Source: Synanceia verrucosa
Lineage: Eukaryota; Chordata; Actinopteri; Perciformes; Synanceiidae
Reading direction: 5' to 3'
Assembly: GCA_029721515.1 (NCBI GenBank)
Contig: CM056556.1
Span: 5,518,501-5,582,500, forward strand
Length of the DNA stretch: 64,000 nucleotides
Under the pieces are notes generated by a model. It was not told the DNA's origin and searched no databases. It saw only the letters and a list, made by a program, of their open reading frames with translations. The position numbers were made by a program, and so were the translations under genes. Position 1 is the stretch's first letter. Each line of letters opens with the position of its first letter. Positions 47,601-59,600 of this stretch are shown piece by piece.

Positions 47601-50600
47601 ACAGAATATTTTTTGATGGTCGTGTATTACCAGGATCTCCTTTCTATTTTTTTCTAAATGACACTCAAACATAACTTTTATCAGTCAAAGACTTTTTCAC
47701 ATAATACTGAGCTTGTGTGTATCTGAAATGAACCACAAGTTTATTATTATATATGAGAACGTTATATTTTCTAATTTAATAGTAACACATGGTGGTTATT
47801 TTCCAGACTCTTTTATATATATAACGAGCTAGTATGAGACACCTGTGATATATGACACTTACGTTTGTAAAATATTAGCATGTTCACATTTGTTATCAGA
47901 ATAATACTTCATAATCATTGCTCAGAATATACTGACTTTTGATATTAGGCCATATAACTGTTTATATTTAATTCCTGGGAGTGTGGAAAGGGCTTTGAAA
48001 CAACATTCAGACCGTCATCGGTGTTTTACTGGAGGGTTACACAAGGCTGGGGTTTAAGAAAATAAGGAAACACAACCTATTTAACAATACTATCAGTTGT
48101 TACTAAATTTAGGCTGCTGATGCTCTGTGACATTGAACAGGTGGTTGATTTTCCACTTGACGCTTTGAAGCTGTTTTAAACAAAATGCTGACCTCTGCTG
48201 GTGCAACAGCGTTCACTTTGCTTTTCTCTGTCCACAGATCTCTCGAGCAGAGTGCATCAGTAAGTGGTTTCTTTATTTTATTGTGCCACAATTCTGCTAA
48301 TTTGTCTCTGTATAGTATATATAAATATAAAGAGATATACATCCTCACACAATTCTGTAGTCTATTTTAATTAATATCTGCAATACCTGAAAAATTTTTA
48401 ATATTTGTGTGTCCTCTTCTTCTTCTCCTTGTTCTTTGTCGTCTTTCTCTTAGGTGGTGAATGTGGAAGCAATGAAACAGAAGCATTACAAACACTGACA
48501 ACAACAACAGCAACGGTGGCGTTTGGATCCAAACCATACTGCACCTTCTTCATTGGGAACAACACCTCTGAAAATGGCTCCATAAATGGTTTGATTCCCG
48601 GAACGGCCTACCGAATCTTCCTTAGTTGTTTGAACTGCTGCACAGAGGTTACCACGAGTAAGTGTGTCTACTGTTGACTCACTTAAATTCCAGACCTTAA
48701 CCACATCTGCAATGCCTTAAAATAATGCTGCATGTCTGATATCAAAGCTGTCACAGTATGATAAACCACAGATTTGTAATTCAGTTTGCTACACTAATGA
48801 TGAGCGCTTTCTTCTTCACCCTCAGAGCCTGAAGTAGTCAGGAACCTCTCCGTCACTGAAATCACATCATCCTCTATATCCCTGACATGGATTAAACCAG
48901 AGGGAAACTGCTCTTTCTATAGAGTACAGTGGACTGATGGACATGTCAATGAGTCGACTGAAGCATCCATAAACATGGTCATCGTCACTAAACTGACTGC
49001 GGGGGTCAAGTACAGCATGACTGTCTCTGCAGTAGCAGATGATGGCTTCACAGAAGGAAAGAGAGCCACTGCTTCTCAGTACACAAGTAAGTTTACATTC
49101 AGTTTTTGGTTAAAACTAAAAGAATAACCTTGTTATTTAAATTTTAACCCTATTTTCCCTGAGCACGCTGTAGCTACCAGCCGCTAAATGGACTGTAATG
49201 AAATCATTCTGGGCAGCCGGCGCTGTTTACGTCAAGTGAAAGTGATTGTTTAATAATAATAATTTGAATTGCCTTATTCTGGTGTTGTGTATCTGAAATC
49301 TTTGCATCCATATTGTTAAAATCAATCCATGAGAATTAAAATCTAGGTAACACTAAGCTATTATTTTCAGATATTTATAATAATAATCTGAGCCTGTCGG
49401 TGGCAAAAACAAGAGCTTTTAGTTGAAGTACACTGATGGTGCTAGTTGCACTAAATGATTATATTACAGCTCATTTCGCAGCGTTAAGTACTAATGTTCT
49501 CCCTATTGATCTCTTAAGACACAAGAACATGGGAAAACAGGTTCAAAATAACTTCATATAAGTCAAGCTTCATAGGGGATTTACAGTTATGAGAACATGA
49601 TGGTTGCCATATGCAGTGGAAAACTATATATATTTATTTATGATTTACATTTTGCTGCCATTTTTTGTTTGCTTCCTCTCTGTTCTCAGAGCCTGAAGTA
49701 GTCAGAAGCCTCAATGTCACTGGAATCACATCATCTTCTATATCCCTGATATGGATTAAACCAGAGGGAAACAGCTCTTTCTATAGAGTTCAGTGGACTG
49801 ATGGACATTTAAGTGAGACTGTAAATGTATCTGATACATTCATAACCATTAATAACCTGACTGCTGGTGTCCGGTATGAAGCAACTGTTACTGCAGTGGC
49901 AGATGATGGCAGTACTGAAGGACAGAGTACTACTGTGTCTCAATACACAAGTAAGTAAGAATTTAACCTCTACAACATGCAGCCCCTGTACCTAATTTCT
50001 GTTTTATGGTCTTTTTTGTGTTGAAAAATGTATAGAGAGAATTTTGAAAATGAGTCAAATAGTTGTATTTGGGTGGAATGAATAAGCAGAGTGATATATC
50101 AGTGAAACAAAATTAGTTTTCCACACTGGTACCTGAGAAAGGTCAAATGGCACATAATGTGCCACCTGGACACAGTTACTTATCAGATGTTACATTACCG
50201 ATTCATATTTGAATTGGGCTAGACAGATAGATAGATCCTTTAGAATAGAATAGTTTAGTTTTTATTTATTTAGAATAGAATAGTTTAGTTTTTATTTATT
50301 TAGAATAGAATAGTTTAGTTTTGAGGCTATTTATTTTGGGTATGTCATTTTCAGACAGGAGGCAAAAAAAGGCCTGGTTCATACAATCTTGAAGTCAGGA
50401 AGATGTTTTTGTGCTGGATCAGGGTTGTAGCTCTGGACACTGTCGGGACGGTGTTCATTGATGACACGTCTGTATAGTGTCCTCCAGTTAAACTATATAA
50501 CCAAGACTTAAATGAGACTCAGTGGTTCTGTGAAGATGTTATTCCTGTGGTTTGTCATAGATAACCTGTGTTTCACTGTTATATTTTCTCCTTTACGTTT

Positions 50601-53600
50601 ACCTCTGTTCTCTCAGAGCCTGAAGCAGTCAGGAGCCTCAACATCACTGAAATCACATCATCCTCTGTATCCCTGATGTGGAATAAACCAGAGGGAAACA
50701 GCTCTTTCTATAGAGTACAGTGGACTGGTGGACATTTGAATCAGAGTCAAATTGTGAATAAAACCTACATAAACATCACTGAGCTGACTGCAGGAGAACA
50801 GTACACCATCATTGTCATTACAGTGGCTGGAGATCAGGAAACTTCAGGAGAGGCAGTTTCACTGTTTACAAGTAAGATGTGCAGTAGTTCACTTGTCTGC
50901 ATGTAGTTCTACACCTGTCCATTATGGTTAGTTCTGGTTGAATTATATAACTTATAATGTGACTCAGCAGTTCTGTGGTGAAGTTTTTTCTATGCTTTGT
51001 CATAGATAACTTGTGTTTCACTGTTATATTTTCCCCTTTACGTTCACCTCTCTGTTCTCTCAGAGCCTGAAGTCGTCAGAAGCCTCAATGTCACTGAAAT
51101 CACACCATCCTCTATATCTCTGATGTGGATTAAACCAGAGGGAAACAGCTCTTTCTATAGAGTACAGTGGACTGATGGACATTTTAGTGAAACTGAAAAT
51201 GTATCCGATACATTTATAGCCATTACTAACCTGACTGCTGGTGTCCAGTATGAAGTAACTGTTACTGCAGTGGCAGATGATGGCAGTACTGAAGGACAGA
51301 GTACTACTGTGTCTCAATACACAAGTAAGTAACAGTTGAATTGCTGGAGATGACTTTCACTGGTGTTGTGCTGGATCTGGGTTCTGGTTCTAGCGATATA
51401 ACATTCTACTGGATGTTGGTGTTTCATATATAATAATCCTATTTTACTATCTTCTGGCTCCTCTCGTCTCCTTTTCTTTAGGGCCTGGTGAAATTAGAGA
51501 ACTCTCTGTGTCCACAAACACCTCCTCCATCTCTCTGAGCTGGACCTCGCCTCTGAGTGAGGGGTTCATCTACAGGGTGGAGCGTCGTGATGATGGAGCT
51601 TCAGTGATATTTACACATGACACCTTTGCCACGCTATCAGACCTGATCCCTGGGACAAGCTATACAATCTCAGTCACTGCCATAGCTGGAGACAATCAGA
51701 CCGAAGGAGTCCCCCACACATTCATCTCAGTCACGGGTAAGCCACTTATCAGCTGTAATCAACATGCCTTATTGTATGTTTTTACCATTATCTTGTGTTT
51801 TTCTTGCATTTGCAGAACCTGCTGTTGTCAGGAATCTCTCCATCACTGAAGCGACAACATTGTCTCTTTCTCTGGACTGGACTGAACCAGAGGGCAACGC
51901 TACCTGGTATACAGTCCAGTGGACTGTAGAAGGACACAGCTTTAGCAACACCACCAATGAAACCTCCTTTACTATCAACGGTTTACTCCCTGGATTCCAG
52001 TACAACATTTCAGTGACCGCCGTTGCTGTAAATCCCTCAAACAAAGGGAAAGAAACTCTCATAAGCACCTTCACAAGTATGTCCCTGTTTTCATGATAAT
52101 TTGGGAAAGTTGTGAGAGTCATCAGAAACATTTTGTTTATAACACATATTAATGCAGTTGTAAGCAGAAATAAGGATGAAAACATATTTTATATTGTCAC
52201 AATTGTGCTTCACCGTATTGTCATAGAGAAGCCTTCACTTGTTGACCTACATATACTGTAATTAACACCTATATCTGCTTACAACGGCTTGTACAGTAGC
52301 TGTGACATTTAACCCATTACTGTGTTGTGCTTGTGGGATTTGATCTTCAAAAAGACCACTGTAATCAGAAATATTAACAAATAATGATAGCACAGGCGGA
52401 GCTGCAACATTTAGTAGGTCAATTAATTAATTAATGAAACTGAATTGAAAAGTTATTTCGATCAAGAATTTTGCAAACACTGTAATGTTCTGTGATTTGA
52501 TTATAATGTCAGTGTTAATCACGGCTTCCTGTCTGAATGTTGATGTTTTTTAAACACTACAGTGTTTTGAGATATGTTAATGTTTTCAATTCATTCATTG
52601 ATAAACGTGATGACCTCGAGGAACCAAACCACCTTTTACTTCTTTATTACGCAGAGCCTGAGAAGCCTGAGAACGTAACAGTCACAACACGAGGAACCGA
52701 CTACCTGAACATCAGCTGGACTTTGCCTGAAGGGAGGGTTGATCACTATGTGGTGAACATCTCGAATGACAGACAGATGTACTTGTATAGCAACATAACA
52801 TCAGTTACCACGGCCTTCTTTACCGATTTATATCCTGGGAGACTCTTTAATATCACAGTGACCTCTGTAGCTGGAATCTTCAGTAGCATATCTGATCAGG
52901 CTTCATTTGCCACCAGTGAGTCCAACACCCTTTACTGTTATTGTCTACTCATGACTTGTTTAATTAAATTGATTTAAACCATATAATAAGTGTCTTCCTG
53001 TTACTCAACCCTCTTCCTGTAGAGCCCACACCTCCTGATGCCATCACCATCAGTCAGAGGACAAACTCTTCGCTCCATCTGAAGTGGGCCACTCCAGCTA
53101 TGATGGAGGATGCTCTACTCACCAGCTACAGTGTCACCTACCAGCCCGAGGACGGCGAAGTACAAAATTTGATCACATTGGTCAATAACGTAGAGCTGTC
53201 CTCACTTTTCTCTGGAACTTTCTACAATATAACTGCAGAAACAGTTGGACCACAGGATTTAAGGAGCACCGTTGTGCATATTTCTGCCTTCACCTGTAAG
53301 TACAACGAGTAGGAACCAAAGGCTGTAGAAGTGATAACGTACAGTGCTTCAGAAATTAGACTACCTCCATCATGAAGTGTTTTAATTCAGACTCCTTCTT
53401 TCTCACTGAGTTCACCATTCACCAGGAGTGAGGAATTTCTACCTGAATTCACCTTTTTTAATCACCAAATTTGAGTCAGAACACTGGAATTTCCTGATAA
53501 GTCAGAAATGAACTGTAATCAATCAACAAAAATGTACTTGCTATTTCTTTCTGTTTTGTTTGTAAAATATTATATTTGAAAATTCACGGATAACAATATT

Positions 53601-56600
53601 AACTAGAATATTAACTAGAGAGCGCAGACTTTTTATTTAAAGTTAGCCCCGCCGCCCAGAAGGTTATATTTTCACCGGGGCTTGTTTGTTTGTTTGCAAA
53701 GTAACTCAAAAAATTCAGTGACACCGCCAAAAATTTATCAGTTTTAAGTTAGTTAGTTATTTCCGGCCAATCCTGAAAATTTTGTCAAAATCCGTCCACA
53801 ACTTTTTGAGTTATTTTGCAAAACATCAAACCAACAAATAACAAACTCTAGTGAAAACATAAGATATCATTTTGATTAAAGACCTTTACTGGTGAATTAA
53901 CCATTACAGAAACATGATAAATATTTTAGTAATCAGCAGTAATGTTAATTTATTAATTATAAATACTCAACTCTGTTCTTATTGAATTCTGTTTTTAATT
54001 AACATTTCCCTTGTTTGTTATTTTTCTAGTGCCAAACCCAGTAGTGAACCTTGTAGCCGCCCCTACATCCACCACATCGGTGAGAGTGACATGGTCAGAC
54101 CCACAGGGAGCCCAGACGTATTACAAATACTTGATGCGACTCTACAGTGCAGCAGGAACCCTGTTTAACACAACAGTCAGCAATACCAGCACTGATATAC
54201 CCGATCTGGAGCCAGGAACCAGATACAATATCAGTGTCACGACGATAGCAGCAACAGGAAGTGAATCCACGGTGGAACAGACATTCAGTTACACAAGTAA
54301 GGTCTTATATTTTAGCATGCTTTAATGGATTCATCATAAATGGTCTTACATAATCCCCTGCTGTATGGGTTGCAGTGCCTGAAGCAGTGACCAACCTCAC
54401 AGTGGAGGATTTGAACACAACGACCATCCGGCTGACGTGGCTGAGGCAACCTGATCATAAACCTTCCTACTCCTACGTGGTGAAAGCGCTCCAGGATGCT
54501 GTGGTGGTTCAGAATGATTCAACTGAGATTGAGACTTACACCTTTTACCGTCTGGCCCCTGGAAAATTGTACACTTTTGATGTGTTTACAGTTGTAGAGG
54601 GCATCAAGTCCACAGTGGCGAGCACGTCAAGTTACACAAGTATGCCTTTAAAGCTTCTGAGATGTGTTATAAAACACTGAACTTGCTTGATGAAAATTAC
54701 AGGAAAATTACAACATTATGTACTGAGTCAACGTCCCATTGACCGTTTCCTTCTATTAACTGAATGTGCAATAATTAGTCAACCGGAAGAGTTGGCTGTC
54801 CTTTTTCTTACCGTTTATATGCAGTTACTGCATGCAATAAGTGAAAAAAATACAGGTTTATAAAATCTATTTCAGGATGTAGCTGTAACATGTAATTTTG
54901 TTGTAAATTTTGTTCAGAATACACTATTTTTTTAGAAGCAGATAGATTACAACTATATGTGACTAATTATTCCCCAGAGCTAAAACTAAGGCTTTTTATT
55001 TTTTTATTTTTTGCAGATCCTGAAGCAGTTTCTTACATCACAGCCACAGGAGGCACAACCGCCATGTCAGTGAACTGGACACTAGCAGATGGACAGGTTG
55101 ACTCCTACACTGTCATCCTGTACAGAGATGGGCAGTTGGTGGGAAACGACACAGATCTGAGCAACGCTACTGCGAACACACAGTTTCAGGACCTGACCCC
55201 AGGAGTGCTTTACTGTGTGGCGGTGGTCACCAGAAGGGGACCGTTTGAGAGCACAAACTCAATTTGCAACGCAACTTGTGAGTCAGATAGACTTGTATTC
55301 TTTTCAGAAAAGCCTGTAGCATTTGCATCGGGCATTAATCAAACAGTATTCCTTCTTCTGTTCAGTTCCCAACCCGCCTGGCCCCGTCATGGTGGACTCT
55401 CAGACTGTGGAGTCCATCAACTTCACCTGGTCCTCTCCAGAATTCATGGACCATAATCAGTTCAACTTCAGTGTGTCCAGCTTCAACGGCTCCTTTCTGA
55501 TCAGAAACAACTGGTTCCTGCTGGACAACCTCCTGTCTGGAAGCCCTTACAATATCTCTGTTGTTACTATAGGTATGAGGAACTATGAGAGCGCTGCAGT
55601 GGAAACAGAAAACTATACCAGTGAGTAGGATTAACCATATCACACCAGGATTTTTACTTTTATTTTCATTATTTATTCATCTGTTTGCATAGTAGATATT
55701 TGGGATTTATTGTTGTTTGTAAGTGGTACATTTAATTTTTTCCCCTGGTTTTGGGAATTATTTTTATTTTTGTGATATGGTAACACTAACAGGTTCCAAA
55801 GAGATATTTTTCAAACGTTTACAAGTAGTCATATTTTCCACCCCCCAAAAAAAATGATATAAGTAAAAATGTTCAAAAAAGTTTAAAAAAAAAACAAAAA
55901 AACATTTTATCAGACATTTTAATATTTTAATATTAGTTTTATTTATCCCACTAAACTTTGTTCACAATCTGACTTTTATTGTGATATTACATATCTTAAT
56001 ATATTATTTATTTCCAGGTCATTTAGTTTAAATACGTTGTGAGTTGGATGGGTTTTATCAAATTTATGCCATTCAGAAGCACCAAGAGACATATTATCGA
56101 GCAATAGTTACTGTTACTATTATTTTTGCTTATTTATTTGTAATATATTATGCTATTTTGCAAAAAATCTGACCTGTATTTTTTTTCAGGACCATATCCT
56201 GTAACAATGCTCAGACAGACAGAAATCACCACAGATGCAGTGACTTTGGAGTGGGAACAGCTGGAGCACAAACCTCACTACTCATACGTGGTGGAGAGCA
56301 CCAACGGCTCCTCTTTTCTATCTGACACAGTCTTTGATGAACACAAAAACATCACTGGACTTCTGTCTGGAAGCAACTACAGCTTCACTGTCACCACTCA
56401 GACAGCAGATGGCACTCAGGCAGCTCCAGTGACAGTTTCCTACTTTACACGTATGTTTTTATCCAAGACACTTTATACAGCTTGTAAATAACAATGAAAC
56501 AAATGCTTAGTTTGTGCTGAGAGGAGTGCTGCATATTCCATACTTTGACAGAATATGAAATCAGTTGTGTGCTTTTTGTTGGTTCCTAAGAAATACTGTC

Positions 56601-59600
56601 GGTAATATTTTATAATAAGCATCATTTATAAATTATAAATTGATTGTTAATTAAATGTAGTTAGTAGTTATTTAAGTGTTAACTCACAACAAAATGCTAT
56701 AACTTATTTAAACATTTTTTTGTTGCACACATAACATTTTATACACAACATATATTATAGTATTTGTTAATGATTATTATAAATCATAGCGTACACATAA
56801 ACATTACATAAGTATTTGTCCCACTTTATGTAGCATCTATTAACTTTATTTTGGCAGTTATTATAAAGTCACAACTGATGATTTAATACCCTGTTAAATG
56901 GTTAATAAATGCTTTGTAAAGCATCTAAAAACAATATTTGGGTAAATAGTTAAAGAGTTTCTGGTCAGTCTGTTTTCATAGTTTTACAAATGACTTCTTA
57001 TATGTTTAAAATTAATTTGATAATCGCAAACAAATAATTTATTCCATATGTCATGATGTACGCAACAATAAATTGTTAATTTATTTATGTAAAACGATTT
57101 TATGTGTATTGTCTCTTATCTGCTATTATACAAATATTTTTAAACCAATTGCGTCATGTTACACAAACTAATGATAAAATAACTGAAATTACAGAATGGC
57201 TATCATTATCCACCACTGCTGATTATAATATAATTTCATGTTTGCAAACTGTCAAGTTACCATTTATATATAAATACATAAAATAACCATTATACTCTCT
57301 GCACTGTTTGTAGGTCCATACAGGATTGGACGGCTGGAAGCTGAAACTTTAAACACAACTGCAGTTTGTTTGGTTTGGATGAAACCACTGGACTATAAGA
57401 CTGAATACACATATCGGGTTGAGACTACAGGCTGTGGACTACAAAACAAAACCGTCACAGAAGAAGTCGCAGAGATCTGGGAGCTCAACCCTGGGACCAA
57501 ATGTGCCTTCTGTGTTTTTGTCAGGGTGGCGGATGGTGTCGAAGGGGAAGCCTGCTGCATCTCTCAGTACACTGGTAAGACTGTCGTTTCTTTATTATCT
57601 AACTATCTAAGGTGGTCAACCAGTTTTAATCCTTCCTAATCTGAACATTAACAGACCCTGAGGCGGTGCAACCCAGTATCTTCAGCCAGGGCTCCAATAG
57701 TTCAGTCCTGGTGTCATGGACCAAACCTCCTGGGGAAGTTGAGCATTATAAGATTTATCTAAACAGCACATCCACATCTTCAAAGGAGGTGGTGCTGGAC
57801 TCCACAAATACCTCCTTTCTGTTTGACAGCCTGTCTGCTGGAAGGATTTACGCTGCCATGGTAACCACACACAGTGGACCTTTCAATGCATCGTCTGGAT
57901 TAATTACAAATGCAACATGTAAGTATGATATGTTTTTTCGAGTCATCATCGCATCATTCATGTTTCCAAAGCATACAGTTGTATTTGTGTTTTTTTCCTG
58001 TCCTCCAGGCATCCAAAGTTTTTTTTATGAAGATTTGTGACATTTGTAATCCACAACAATATGAAATATAACAATATTGTTGGCCTTAATTTTTTTTTTT
58101 CTAATTAAATCTGCATGTGTCACTATGATGCTTAACCCTTGATGGTGCTTTCAAGGACATGATGCATAGTGACATACTGTAATAAGCCACCTCTCTGGTC
58201 AAGCAGGTCAAACAGGACAGAAATACAATTACAATTAATGCTGCTTTACTGTTATTTATTGGCAGAAGAATCCTTTACATGACTGTATGATCGTTTTATG
58301 AATGAATAATGAGTAATGTTCCTCCCCAGCCAACACTTAAGCTCTCTGAGTTTTCTGCTCATTATCTCACAAAGATGATGAAGCTTCTCCCAAAAATGAC
58401 CTGATATATTTAGTGTGATGGTTTTCCTAGTTTCATGCGAATCCTGCATCTCTGCAAGGTGACTACAAAGTTATGTAATGCTTTGGAAAATGGCCTGCTG
58501 TACTAGAAAACCTTCTGTATACATAATAGAAAACATGCACAACATCAGTTTCACCCTTTGAGTGTCAATTCCACCTCTCCAGTCCCGAACCCTCCTGGGC
58601 CGATCCTCGTCCTGGCAAAGACAACAAGCTCCATTGACATCGGATGGAAGGAAGCCCCACTGATGACTGGTGCATCATTCCACTACAAGCTGACCAACCT
58701 GTCACCTCAGGGAGGAGACATCACTACCACCAACACCAGTCATACATTTTCCTCCCTGCTCTCTGGGACTCCCTATAACATCTCCATAGCAACAGTAGGA
58801 GAGATGGATTTTGAGAGTGACAAGGTTCAGATCCACATGGTCACCACAAGTAAGGATTTTATTCATGTAAGCACACACTGTCATGTTTCACCTTGATTAT
58901 CCAGTAAAATTAACTCAAGTCTCTTTCTAACAATCAGGACCGTTCAGTGTGAAGCTTCTCACTACTTTACCAGAAGAGAGGAACATCACAGTCATGTGGG
59001 CCGCACCTGACCAATACAAGGAGAGCTATCGTTACAACGTGACATGCAAGACTTCAGATGGGCCAATTATTGATATAATTATTCAAGAAAATAAGACTAA
59101 TTTTGATAACCTGGTTCCTGGCAAACACTACAACATTGGTGTCATCACAGAGACCTCTGATGGAACCATTGGTGCTCCAAGATGGATTTCCAACTGCACA
59201 AGTACGCTCACAACAGCTTGATTCATTTCATATCAGATCATTTCAAATAGGTGTATCTGTCTACTGAGCACGTGGAAAACTTGTTCCTGACAGTTGTTTT
59301 CATTTCATGCTGCAGAAGCGAGTCCCGTGACAAACCTACAGTGTAAAGGTCCAAACACAACAAATGCAGAAATCATCCTGTCCTGGACCAAACCCGGTGG
59401 CGAGCACTCGGGCTTCCAGGTCTCTGTAAACGATGGCAAGATCGTCAACCCAAGCTCCTGTTGTAATCATACTGTTTCCAACCTTCGCCACAACACTAAG
59501 TACAAGCTGACTGTGGAGACTCAGAGCTGTGGAGCACCAAGCACCCTGGTGTCTCTTCTCTGCAGGACAGGCATCACCAGTAGGACTTTACATACCTCTT

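Larger units (their letters stand above)
34900..48237 (+). other. ptprj intron 1 (13.3 kb), repeat-bearing
   Basis: No exon of another gene recognised. Contents include (GA)n at about 35418-35440, a MITE-like element at 39172-39603, a dispersed repeat at 40380-40620, (AGC)n at about 41198-41222, a tRNA-derived SINE at 42703-42860, a (TA)n array at 44432-44618 and a small repeat piece at about 46262-46310. Otherwise AT-rich unique-looking sequence. Confidence 0.75.
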
